Positions 10,261-19,262 of a stretch of DNA of 64,000 bases are shown piece after piece; positions within the stretch are counted from its first letter, which is position 1; the number at the start of each line of letters is the position of its first letter. Source of the stretch: Dehalococcoidia bacterium (lineage in GTDB: Bacteria; Chloroflexota; Dehalococcoidia; Lucifugimonadales; Lucifugimonadaceae). The notes below the pieces were generated by a model. The model worked only from the letters and a program-made list of their open reading frames with translations, searched no databases and was not told the DNA's origin. A program made the position numbers and the translations under genes. The stretch lies in the NCBI GenBank assembly GCA_026421185.1, contig JAPKCH010000002.1, positions 1 to 64,000 on the forward strand. Direction: 5' to 3'.

Positions 10261-11769
10261 ATGTCTACAAATACGCTTGCACACCTTCTAAACCCATCGT
10301 CCAAAACCGATGATTCGATCATCATACCGGGCGGCCCGACTCTTTCGTACGCTGAGTACGGTGAAGAAATCGAGCGCGTAGCAGGCTTGCTGGCAGGCGT
10401 AGGCGTAAAGCCGGGTAGGCCAGTATCAATCGTTCTCACCAACAACCTCGAATTCATGGTGCTGTTTCTTGCAGTCGTCCGGGCTGGAGCTGTTGCAGCC
10501 CCATTGAACTCGGCATACACCGTCGATGAGTTCAAATTCTTCATCGAAGATGCCGACGCTCAGCTGGTAATCGTCCCGCAGGGAGCGCATCTAGGTCGTG
10601 ATGCCGCAACTCAGCTCGGTATTCCCGTTCTCGACGCTTCGCTCGAAGGCAGCAAGCTAGTCCTAAGCAATAGCGGCGGAAATCTCACTAAGTCGGCGGA
10701 TGCACAGGCTCCTTCCGAATCAGACGTAGCCTTGTTCCTTCACACATCAGGCACGACTAACCGCCCTAAGGGCGTTCCGCTAACGCACGCCAACTTGATG
10801 AAATCGATCGGGAATATAAAGAATCACTACGAACTGACTCCTGAAGACACTTCGATAATTGTAATGCCGCTATTCCACGTTCACGGTCTTATGGGTGCAT
10901 CGCTCTCGACTCTGAACTCTGGAGGAACGCTCGTAATTCCTGAACGATTCTCAGCGTCAGCATTCTGGGGATTGCAGAAGGACTACTCAGCAACATGGTA
11001 CTCAGCTGTGCCTACTATTCACCAGATTTTGCTTATGCGAGCTGATGAGGACAATGCTCCAACTGAGTCGTTCCGATTCATCCGGTCTTGCTCCTCAGCT
11101 CTCGCACCGGCCGTGTTTGAACGCCTTGAAGCAAGATTCGGTGCTCCGGTTCTGGAAGCCTACGGAATGACCGAGGCTTCTCACCAGATGTCATCTAGCC
11201 CAATGCATCCAGGCAAGCGAATTCCTGGCACTGTCGGTCAGGCAACAGGCGTTGAAATCGCAATTATGGATATGGCAGCCACTGGTCAGCTTCAGAAGAC
11301 TGGTGACATCGGCGAAATCGTCATCAAGGGCGAGAACGTGATGCATGGTTACAACAACAACTCAGAAGCCAACGCTGAAGCGTTCGTTGATGGATGGTTC
11401 CGGACTGGCGATCAGGGATTCTTGGATGCAGAGGGTTATCTTTCACTCACGGGTCGAATCAAGGAATTGATCAACCGTGGTGGTGAGAAGATTTCACCGC
11501 TTGAAATCGATGGGATACTTCTAAAGCACCCTGCTGTAGCCGAAGCTGTTTGTTTCGCTGTGCCCGATGAAAAGTACGGTGAAGTAGTTCACGCAGCAGT
11601 CGTTCTAAAGGGTGACGCCAATCAGGAAAATATTCGTGCCTACTGCCGAGAACAGATGGCAGGGTTCAAGGTTCCTGACGTTGTGTACATCGCAGATTCT
11701 TTGCCTCGAACAGCTACCGGTAAGATTCAGCGACGACACATGGTCGCGGCGTTCGCCGAAGACAAGTAA
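10261..11769 (+). CDS. Acyl-CoA synthetase (AMP-forming), AMP-ligase family
   Basis: FLHTSGTTNRPKGVPLTH, EAYGMTEASHQM, GWFRTGDQG, PRTATGKIQR. Confidence 0.95.
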   Translation: MSTNTLAHLLNPSSKTDDSIIIPGGPTLSYAEYGEEIERVAGLLAGVGVKPGRPVSIVLTNNLEFMVLFLAVVRAGAVAAPLNSAYTVDEFKFFIEDADAQLVIVPQGAHLGRDAATQLGIPVLDASLEGSKLVLSNSGGNLTKSADAQAPSESDVALFLHTSGTTNRPKGVPLTHANLMKSIGNIKNHYELTPEDTSIIVMPLFHVHGLMGASLSTLNSGGTLVIPERFSASAFWGLQKDYSATWYSAVPTIHQILLMRADEDNAPTESFRFIRSCSSALAPAVFERLEARFGAPVLEAYGMTEASHQMSSSPMHPGKRIPGTVGQATGVEIAIMDMAATGQLQKTGDIGEIVIKGENVMHGYNNNSEANAEAFVDGWFRTGDQGFLDAEGYLSLTGRIKELINRGGEKISPLEIDGILLKHPAVAEAVCFAVPDEKYGEVVHAAVVLKGDANQENIRAYCREQMAGFKVPDVVYIADSLPRTATGKIQRRHMVAAFAEDK

Positions 11770-11799
11770 CCTGCCGCTGCGGTGAAAAATATTGAGGGG

Positions 11800-11940
11800 A
11801 TGTTGACAGACCGATCGCGTGTTTTGAGTTTGCTGGTAGCTGTACTGATAACAGGATCCTGACTCAGGTTTTGGACTGAGTATGTTCAGCCTCAACGGTC
11901 TCTTTCCACGCAATCCCAGCTTGAGTTGTATTTTCTATAG
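11800..11940 (+). pseudogene. Short secreted/membrane ORF with in-frame TGA
   Basis: MLTDRSRVLSLLVAVLITGS*LRFWTEYVQPQRSLSTQSQLELYFL*, uninterrupted except for TGA at 11860. Confidence 0.35.
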
Positions 11941-12132
11941 CCATCATCGGCCGTTTTGTCGCTACTGTTCCGAAATCAAATCACGAAACAGCCCCATATC
12001 GCCCTCGTTGACGATAAGCTAGGTCACCGTTCTTAGAGTTAACTATATGGTTGCATGAAGCTCGTATTCCAGATTATTTGGGTAGCGAGTCAATTCCATG
12101 CAGCTTTGTGATGATTTCGGAAAGGTTCTCTC

Positions 12133-12996
12133 ATGCTGTTAGGTGTTGCGGGTCTGGTACCAGGTGACTGGCGATCAATCGACGGGGCTGTACTCGACAA
12201 TGTCGCCGAACATGGATTCAAGACTGTCCAAATTAGAGTCAGTGATCCGCAGTCCATGAAGGACACCGACGTCAAGCGTCTAAAATCCATGTTCGAAGGA
12301 CGTGGATTCGAAATGCCGCAGACCGTTGGAAACTACGGTGGCAAGCTCATCGCAGAAGACGAAACCGAACGTAAGAACGAGATTAAATTTGTAAAGCGAA
12401 TGGTCAACGTTACATCTCGTCTCGGCAGTCCTAACACCTACTTGCGCCCAGGCAGCCTTAATCCAAAGGGTGGTTGGATGCCTCACCGATTGAACCACTC
12501 GGATGAAGTATTCGATCGGCTCGTCGACAGCACGAAGCAGATTTGCGCCGTTGCTGAGAACGAAGGAATCATGATGGCGGTCGAGGGCGGCACAGTTTGC
12601 CCGATTGATTCGCCTCAGCGAATGAAGGACCTCATCGACGCAGTTGGATCCAAAGCGCTTGGACTCAACATGGATCCCGTGAACTTCGTTGGGTCACTAG
12701 ATATTGCATATGACACCACTTCGCTCATCAACGAGTTCTACGAACTTATTCCAGATCGTATCGTTGGTTGCCACGCGAAAGACTTCACAGTCGTAAACGC
12801 ACTTCTTCCTCACTTCGAAGAAACAATTATTGACCAGCCAGAAAGCTTGCTCGATAACGAAGCACTTCTACTCGGTCTACAAAAAGTCAATCCAAATGCA
12901 CATGTTCTTGTTGAGCACCTGCCTGACGATAAGATTCCAGTTGCTGCAGCGGGAATTCGCAAGGTTGCCAATCGTGTCGGAATTGAGTGGGACTAG
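12133..12996 (+). CDS. Sugar phosphate isomerase/epimerase (xylose isomerase-like TIM barrel)
   Basis: VAENEGIMMAVEGG, LGLNMDPVNFVG, GCHAKDF. Confidence 0.85.
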   Translation: MLLGVAGLVPGDWRSIDGAVLDNVAEHGFKTVQIRVSDPQSMKDTDVKRLKSMFEGRGFEMPQTVGNYGGKLIAEDETERKNEIKFVKRMVNVTSRLGSPNTYLRPGSLNPKGGWMPHRLNHSDEVFDRLVDSTKQICAVAENEGIMMAVEGGTVCPIDSPQRMKDLIDAVGSKALGLNMDPVNFVGSLDIAYDTTSLINEFYELIPDRIVGCHAKDFTVVNALLPHFEETIIDQPESLLDNEALLLGLQKVNPNAHVLVEHLPDDKIPVAAAGIRKVANRVGIEWD

Positions 12997-13111
12997 TAAT
13001 AGTCTCGATCAATTATTTACGTGCGTCGAAGCTCGTTGTAAGGCACTCTGAGCTTCGACCAAATGACTATCCTCGCACAGCGAAGTGCGCAGGTATATCA
13101 GGAGCCTAATC

Positions 13112-13858
13112 ATGCCAGCCGATCTTTCCGGCAAGCGAATAATCATCACTGGTGCTGCTACAGGTATTGGTCGGGCGACAACGTTACGCGTATCGACATC
13201 TGGGGCAAAAGTCGCCGCTTTCGATGTGAACGATACCGATGGCGCAGTAACGATTAACGAAGTCAATGAAGCTGGCGGTGACGCTCGGTACTGGCACGTT
13301 GATGTCCGAGATGAACTCGCTGTTTCAGGCGCAGTGGCTGCTGCTGAAACTTGGCTAGGCGGCGTTGACGTTCTGATTCACGTTGCAGGCGTACTTCAGG
13401 GTGCGGCTATCGAACTCGACGAGTTTCCTGAGGAAATTTGGGACACCGTTCTCGACGTAAACCTGCGCGGCTCGTTCACTATTTGTAAATACGTAACTGG
13501 CGCTATGAAAAAACAAGGCAAGGGTGTGATCATCCTTACCGCTTCAGGTGCTGGTGTTCACGGCGGAAGTTCTTCACTCGCATACGGTTCGTCCAAGGGC
13601 GGAGTTCACGGCCTTTCACTCGTTATGGCAGACCACCTTGAGAAGCACAACATTCGTGTGAACGATGTTCTTCCAGGTAGTGTTGCAACGCCTTTGAAAG
13701 TCGCCAATGTCGAACAAATGCACGAAGCGAGCGGAAAAGCAGGGAGCCTCAAAGACAAAATCGGGGCGCTTGTTTCGCCTGATGAAATCTCGAAGGTCTA
13801 CGCATTCCTAGCTAGCGACGAAGCCGGCATGGTCAAAGGCAGCGTAACAACGCAGTAG
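13112..13858 (+). CDS. Short-chain dehydrogenase/reductase
   Basis: IIITGAATGIGRAT, HVAGVLQ, YGSSKGGVHG (YxxxK); ATG at 13112. Confidence 0.93.
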   Translation: MPADLSGKRIIITGAATGIGRATTLRVSTSGAKVAAFDVNDTDGAVTINEVNEAGGDARYWHVDVRDELAVSGAVAAAETWLGGVDVLIHVAGVLQGAAIELDEFPEEIWDTVLDVNLRGSFTICKYVTGAMKKQGKGVIILTASGAGVHGGSSSLAYGSSKGGVHGLSLVMADHLEKHNIRVNDVLPGSVATPLKVANVEQMHEASGKAGSLKDKIGALVSPDEISKVYAFLASDEAGMVKGSVTTQ

Positions 13859-14306
13859 TTAATTACTCTGGCTCTTCAAAATTTGATCTATTTCACTCAC
13901 TGTTTGAGCAACGGTGAGATTCGAGTTGACGATGATCTCAGCAACTTTGTTTTCGTACGAGCCACACATATCATCGTAAATAGAGCGAAGTGTCGTTTCT
14001 CGTAGCCTGAGATCATCTGCTCGTGATGCATTCCGGTCGGACACTTCCTTTCTGCTAGGAATAAGTACGATCAAACTGATCTCAATAGGCGACAACAGCA
14101 ACATTAAATCTAGCTAAATCGAGTTGCCGCTGAGTCTCATCACACCAGCCTATCTCAAGGTTTCGGAAACCATATTTTACGAACTCTCTAAACGAGTCGA
14201 ACTATAGGCGATACGAATCAGCTGTATACGAAGTCACTCATTCCTCGGCAACAGTAGATTTACCAGCTTCTGACAGGCCAGTTATCAACAGAACGCGATG
14301 TTCTAC
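13859..14306 (-). pseudogene. Decayed P-loop nucleotide kinase
   Basis: Minus strand: LVEHRVLLITGLSEAGKSTVAEE* (Walker A) then stops and frame change, then SPIEISLIVLIPSRKEVSDRNASRADDLRLRETTLRSIYDDMCGSYENK... Confidence 0.7.
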
Positions 14307-14318
14307 CAAGCTTGTCTA

Positions 14319-15461
14319 CTACTGCTTCGCTGTGTCTCGCTTCTCCCAGCCGGGTCTGAACATTCGTAAGAAGTTACTCTTGCCGTACGGATGCTTTTTA
14401 GCTTCCTCTTCGTTCAGTGTGACTCCGATACCCGGCGTAGTTGGCATGGTGAGGTGCCCATCTTCTACACGGTGGAATCCTTTCAAAACATCTGTCACCC
14501 ACGGCTCTAAGAAGTCGTCAAAACACTCTTGAATGAACACGTTGGGCGTCACCGCATCGATATGAAGTGCGACCATAGTTTTGAACGGACTTTCAGCGTT
14601 GTGAAGAGCGATTTCAGCGTGGTGCGCTTCTGCGATTCCTGCGATTTGAAGTGATCGCCAAATACCACCGACTCCCAGTGGCTCTGGATTAATGACGTCA
14701 GTCACGTTGTGAGATAGAAACTCTCCAAACTCGTGAATAGCGTGCATTCGTTCACCGGCGACCATTCGAACCGGAATCCTACGCGCAACTTCAACGAGTG
14801 CGCTTACATCAGTCGATAGCACTGGTGTTTCAAACCATGTTACTTCGTAGTCCTTCAGCCAATTACCAATCTCTATAGCGGCAAAGGTGCTAAATCTATC
14901 GTGCGCCTCGATCAAAATATCCACGTCGTCACCAACAGCATCACGAACAGCACCGATTAACGCCTTGGTTTCTTGGGTCTCTTTTCGAGACAGCTGCATG
15001 TGCGCATCGCCGAAAGGATCGAATTTGAGAGCGGTGTAGCCCTTTGCCACGACTTCGGCTGCTTTTGCAGCGAATCCTTCTGGAGTTCGTTCGCCCGAGT
15101 ACCAACCGTTTGCATAGACGCGAACGTTGTCACGTACTTTTCCTCCGAGCAGAGCATGAACCGGCACACCAAGCGATTTTCCTAATATGTCCCAGCAAGC
15201 CATCTCAATTCCAGCCATCGCCGGAGTAACTTTCAGGAAAGCAGTGAGATATAACTTGTGGAATATTTCGTGTATGTTGCGAGGATCCATTCCGACGACG
15301 AGATGTTTGACCTCTTCGATGGAAGCAACACGAGGCTGAGTTTCTGATCCGCCTGTGGCTTCACCTACACCGATCAGCCCTTCATCAGTTTCGACCACGA
15401 CGAAAATCCAGTTCTTCCAAGGATTTCCAACTACGACAGTTCTTACGTCGACGATCTTCAT
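14319..15461 (-). CDS. Mandelate racemase/muconate lactonizing enzyme family (galactonate dehydratase-like)
   Basis: ENWxF-type N-terminus, DILGKSLGVPVHALLGGKVRDNVRVYANGW, LIEAHDRFS, VINPEPLGVGGIW. Confidence 0.93.
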   Translation of the reverse strand: MKIVDVRTVVVGNPWKNWIFVVVETDEGLIGVGEATGGSETQPRVASIEEVKHLVVGMDPRNIHEIFHKLYLTAFLKVTPAMAGIEMACWDILGKSLGVPVHALLGGKVRDNVRVYANGWYSGERTPEGFAAKAAEVVAKGYTALKFDPFGDAHMQLSRKETQETKALIGAVRDAVGDDVDILIEAHDRFSTFAAIEIGNWLKDYEVTWFETPVLSTDVSALVEVARRIPVRMVAGERMHAIHEFGEFLSHNVTDVINPEPLGVGGIWRSLQIAGIAEAHHAEIALHNAESPFKTMVALHIDAVTPNVFIQECFDDFLEPWVTDVLKGFHRVEDGHLTMPTTPGIGVTLNEEEAKKHPYGKSNFLRMFRPGWEKRDTAKQ

Positions 15462-15954
15462 TCTGATGCTCCAACAATATGCACACGGATAACGGGGCTC
15501 ACTGCAAGCCGAGTCGGCGAAAGTTTACTTCATGAGAGTGCCCTGATGTGGCTCATAATTTTCCATGAACAAGACTACAATATCGATTCATATACAACGT
15601 GCGTTTACGCTGAATAAATAATTCAAACAGGCGACTAAATTGGCGATACCAGTGCAGTCTAAGGACAGCTTGTAATCCCACGATTAGTCCGAACGATAAA
15701 GAAGTTGCATTCACACTTCATAGAGTCGAACTGGATATAAACAACGCCAAGACAGATGTATTCGTAAAGAGTCTCCGTGATTCGGATGGAAGCTCTAATG
15801 TTTATTTCTTCTGGTTACGCCGATTACGAAATTTATTAAGAGCTTGAAATTGACGAAAATCGTGTTGGGTGACTCCTTAATACCATCTGCGCAGATCTCC
15901 ACATTGATGAGAAATAATCTGTAGCCCAACTAGTACAGGCAACACTTCTGTACT

Positions 15955-15985
15955 CACAAGAAACATCTCAAGTTTCTTGTGGGTA
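15955..15985 (+). terminator. Hairpin terminator candidate
   Basis: CACAAGAAAC-atctcaa-GTTTCTTGTG followed by GGTATTTTC. Confidence 0.6.
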
Positions 15986-16061
15986 TTTTCTCGAATTGGT
16001 CTTATCAGAACGTCCCAATTTTAGTCGGGGCGCTCTGCTCTTAAGCCGATATCATCCGCAG

Positions 16062-16466
16062 ATGTCAAAAAATCACGCTGAACTAATCGCCAATCTACCG
16101 AAAGATCCTGATGTAATCGCCCCAGATGGCTCTGAGATTCGCCTTATGGAATCTCTCATAGACGGTTCAAGCAGGGTTCACGCACTTCTGCGTCCAAGAA
16201 CAACTACTCATGCGGTCCATCATCTGACGGTTGAGGAAGATTGGTATTGCGTCGAAGGTAAAGGCGAGCTTTGGCGAAAAGATTCGAACGGCGAATCTGT
16301 TCAGGAACTATCAGCAGGAACTACATGTGACATTCCGCTTGGAACAATATTTCAGTTTCGAAGCACAGGCGAAGTACCATTAGCAATCGTTATTACGACT
16401 ACGCCACCGTGGCCGGGCGATCACGAAGCAGTCAAGGTGGATGGCAAGTGGGATCCAACGGTTTAG
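16062..16466 (+). CDS. Cupin domain protein
   Basis: HHLTVEEDWYCVEGKGELW...LSAGTTCDIPLGTIFQFRSTGEVPLAIVI. Confidence 0.85.
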   Translation: MSKNHAELIANLPKDPDVIAPDGSEIRLMESLIDGSSRVHALLRPRTTTHAVHHLTVEEDWYCVEGKGELWRKDSNGESVQELSAGTTCDIPLGTIFQFRSTGEVPLAIVITTTPPWPGDHEAVKVDGKWDPTV

Positions 16467-16546
16467 GCAGATAACAGTCCCCATCAATCTGAATTTGATT
16501 CAGTATTTCGCAAATACTGCGCATTCGATTAGTTCAGCCACAGGTT

Positions 16547-16590
16547 CCTCACTCAACATTGCCTTCTCCACAAGGAGAAGGATTTTAAGC
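16547..16590. repeat. Dispersed palindromic (REP-like) repeat copy
   Basis: CCTCACTCAACATTGCCTTCTCCacaaGGAGAAGGATTTTAAG. Confidence 0.6.
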
Positions 16591-16666
16591 TGTGCATCAT
16601 CAAATCGAGCCTCTCCTAAACTTCCTCAACAATTTCTTCACATTGCCTGAACAGGTTCCACACATT

Positions 16667-16731
16667 CATTTTCTAAATTTGGTTGTAGGCAATCAACTCA
16701 GCCGGTTAGCCGGCAAAGGATTTAGAAAATG
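16667..16731 (+). promoter_or_regulatory. Branched 5'UTR structure pairing over the start codon of the next gene
   Basis: 12-bp perfect inverted repeat CATTTTCTAAAT...ATTTAGAAAATG enclosing GTTG/CAAC and GCCGG-TTAG-CCGGC hairpins; right arm contains ATG at 16729. Confidence 0.6.
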
Positions 16732-17403
16732 ATCACACGAAAAATCACTCTCGGCGTAACAGCAGGACTTCTTGGCGCATTCGCTCTCGCAGGGACCGCA
16801 TTTGCGGATGAAGCACCAGTCGATGGCAACCTGCACGATTCAGTAAAAGATCGAGTAGCCGAGATTCTTGGCATCGAACGAGAATTTCTCGACTCGGCAA
16901 TGAGCGCTGCACGTGACGAGAACCGAGAAGCCAAGCAGGACGCGCGACTGGCTGATCTTGTCGAAGTGGGAAAAATTACTCAGGAACAGGCAGACGAGAT
17001 CGACGCTTGGGAAGACTCCCGTCCAGAAGTGATGGGAGATCTCAAGAAGCTCGGACGAGGTCACGACACTGGCGACGACAACAGCATTGAGGCTCGACTT
17101 TCCGCCCTAGTAGAGCAAGAAGTGATTACTCAAGCTGAGGCAGACGCTGTAACAGCTTGGAACGAAGCCAAGCCAGACTATCTTAATGACCTACGTGAAA
17201 AGATACGTCCAGCAAGAGATAACTATGGCGATGGTGAACGTGACGGCCGACGTGGTCGACATGGCCACGGTCGACACCACCGTGGCGCCCTTGAAGGTCG
17301 TGGACCCGTCGGATCTGGACTACGTGATATTGGACAGCAAGCTCCTGCGTCGGGCACCCGTACATCATTCACCATGCCAAACGGATCAGAAATAAACGTC
17401 TAA
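16729..17403 (+). CDS. Secreted protein with two internal repeats and His/Arg/Gly-rich C-terminus
   Basis: Signal peptide LGVTAGLLGAFALAGTAFA; LVEVGKITQEQADEIDAWEDSRPE and LVEQEVITQAEADAVTAWNEAKPD repeats; GRRGRHGHGRHHRG. Confidence 0.75.
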   Translation: MITRKITLGVTAGLLGAFALAGTAFADEAPVDGNLHDSVKDRVAEILGIEREFLDSAMSAARDENREAKQDARLADLVEVGKITQEQADEIDAWEDSRPEVMGDLKKLGRGHDTGDDNSIEARLSALVEQEVITQAEADAVTAWNEAKPDYLNDLREKIRPARDNYGDGERDGRRGRHGHGRHHRGALEGRGPVGSGLRDIGQQAPASGTRTSFTMPNGSEINV

Positions 17404-17418
17404 GCTCCTACCATGCAG

Positions 17419-17473
17419 GCCCCCAAACGGGAAAGCACCCCTTGATAACTCGAGGGTTGCTTTCCCGTTTGGT
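17419..17473 (+). terminator. Strong hairpin terminator
   Basis: CCAAACGGGAAAGCA...TGCTTTCCCGTTTGG inverted repeat after the stop codon. Confidence 0.75.
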
Positions 17474-17630
17474 CGATGGAATACGCAATTGAACTACGAT
17501 ATCTACCGACACGTGAATGTCGAAAGCCTAATATGTTTCTGGCAAACTGTTCACTAGAGCGTAGAGCTCTTGGCACGGTACTCAATCGTCATCGAACTTG
17601 AACCTAGTTATCGGCTCAGGAATCTCTCAA

Positions 17631-18317
17631 ATGGACCAACGCTCGGACAACAAAACTCAACGGCTACAGCGATGGTTCGATGAACGCCCCCAATGGGATC
17701 ACGCTTCATATGGCGAGTTCATGCACATTGGTGCAAACCAGACCATCTTCCGAATCACTTTAGAAGAGCAGGAAATCAACTCTGAAACTAAAGTTCTTGA
17801 TACCGCCTGTGCAGTTGGTGGTAACGCTCGATGGATGGCTTCACTGTTCGGCTGCCAGGTTTACGGCAATGACATCGATGAAGACGCTCTTGAGGTCGCA
17901 CGCGATCTTGCCGATATCGAAAATATCTCCGAGCTATGCACATTCGTAAAAGCCCCGGTTGAAGATCTTCCGTTCAACGACGGAATGTTCGACATGGTCG
18001 TCACTACCGATATTTTTGACCCCGCCGAAGTAAAACGAGTTCTCAAACCGGGTGGATGCTTCATCGCCATCTCACTGTTTGAAGATCCAAAAGTAACTCC
18101 TCTTCAATTGGCTGAAGCATGGGGACTTGATCTTGAAACGTCTCTCGACGTTACAGATCTTGCCTTCGCGTTCAACCGTGCGAAAGAAACCGAGGCTCGC
18201 CTTCTTCACGAATCCGACCTCATCGCTGCTCGTGAACTGATCGAGATTATGAACAAAAGCATCGCCCCGTACACACGAGGCGGTCGGCACTACATCATGC
18301 GACTTAGGAAAAAATAG
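17631..18317 (+). CDS. SAM-dependent methyltransferase
   Basis: VLDTACAVGGNARWMASLFGCQVYGNDIDE, VKRVLKPGGCFIAISLF. Confidence 0.88.
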   Translation: MDQRSDNKTQRLQRWFDERPQWDHASYGEFMHIGANQTIFRITLEEQEINSETKVLDTACAVGGNARWMASLFGCQVYGNDIDEDALEVARDLADIENISELCTFVKAPVEDLPFNDGMFDMVVTTDIFDPAEVKRVLKPGGCFIAISLFEDPKVTPLQLAEAWGLDLETSLDVTDLAFAFNRAKETEARLLHESDLIAARELIEIMNKSIAPYTRGGRHYIMRLRKK

Positions 18318-18336
18318 CCCTGCTACGTTTTTAAAA

Positions 18337-19257
18337 ATGACTAATCATAATTCCGATCAGTACCGTGGTATCTATGGAATTCCTGCAACGCCGTTCAATG
18401 AAGATGAAACTCTTGATCTTCGATCACTAGAGAGCGTTATAGAATTTTCAGTAGATAACGGCTGCCACGGCATCGTAATACCGGTAATGGCGAGCGAGTA
18501 TCAGGCACTCACTGATACAGAACGTCGTCAAGTGTTTGATGTCAGCACCAAAGTTGTAGCGAATCGCATTCCAACCGTCGCTGGCGTATCAGGAATATCG
18601 AATATTCATTCGATAGAATTAGCGAAATACGCTGAGGGCACAGGGTTCGACTCAGTAATCGCAATGCCACCGTTTAATATCTCTCGACCGTCGACGAGTG
18701 AAGTGTTGTCGTTCTTTGAACTACTCAGCAACGCTGTAAATATTCCTATTTGGATACAAAACCATTCTCTGGGTGCGCCTCTGAGCGCTACACAGTTGGC
18801 TGAACTCTGCGAAAACGTAGAGAACGTCAGCTACATCAAGGAGGAAACCGTCTTCGCTGCGCAGCTAACAACTGCCCTACTCAACCAAGCCGGAGACTCC
18901 GTCAAAGGTGTTATGGGCGGCATGGGCTGTAAATTCCTGATCTCCGAGTACAACCGAGGTATGTGCGGAAACATGCCTGCCTCTCACTTCGGGGATATTC
19001 ACTCGAACATGTGGGACCTGCTTGAATCTGGCGATGAAGCCAGTGCGAGAGAAATCCACACTCGAATGGCTCCATTGAACAACTTCGAAAGCCTTTACGG
19101 AATGCGCGCTTTCAAAGAAGTGCTTTACCGACGCGGCGTTATTACATCCACAACAACTCGTTCCCCCGGGAAGCAAGAACTCGACAGCTACGATATGGCT
19201 GAATACGACGCCCTGCTTGCTTCAATTGACGACCTCCTAATCTGGAAAGTCTCCTAA
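18337..19257 (+). CDS. Dihydrodipicolinate synthase/N-acetylneuraminate lyase family
   Basis: GIYGIPATPFNEDETLD, VSYIKEET Schiff-base lysine region. Confidence 0.92.
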   Translation: MTNHNSDQYRGIYGIPATPFNEDETLDLRSLESVIEFSVDNGCHGIVIPVMASEYQALTDTERRQVFDVSTKVVANRIPTVAGVSGISNIHSIELAKYAEGTGFDSVIAMPPFNISRPSTSEVLSFFELLSNAVNIPIWIQNHSLGAPLSATQLAELCENVENVSYIKEETVFAAQLTTALLNQAGDSVKGVMGGMGCKFLISEYNRGMCGNMPASHFGDIHSNMWDLLESGDEASAREIHTRMAPLNNFESLYGMRAFKEVLYRRGVITSTTTRSPGKQELDSYDMAEYDALLASIDDLLIWKVS

Positions 19258-19262
19258 ATACT

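Noticed and set aside
11860-11862. TGA in the 47-codon ORF as selenocysteine
   Set aside because: No Sec-like motif, no convincing SECIS-like stem and no recognisable family
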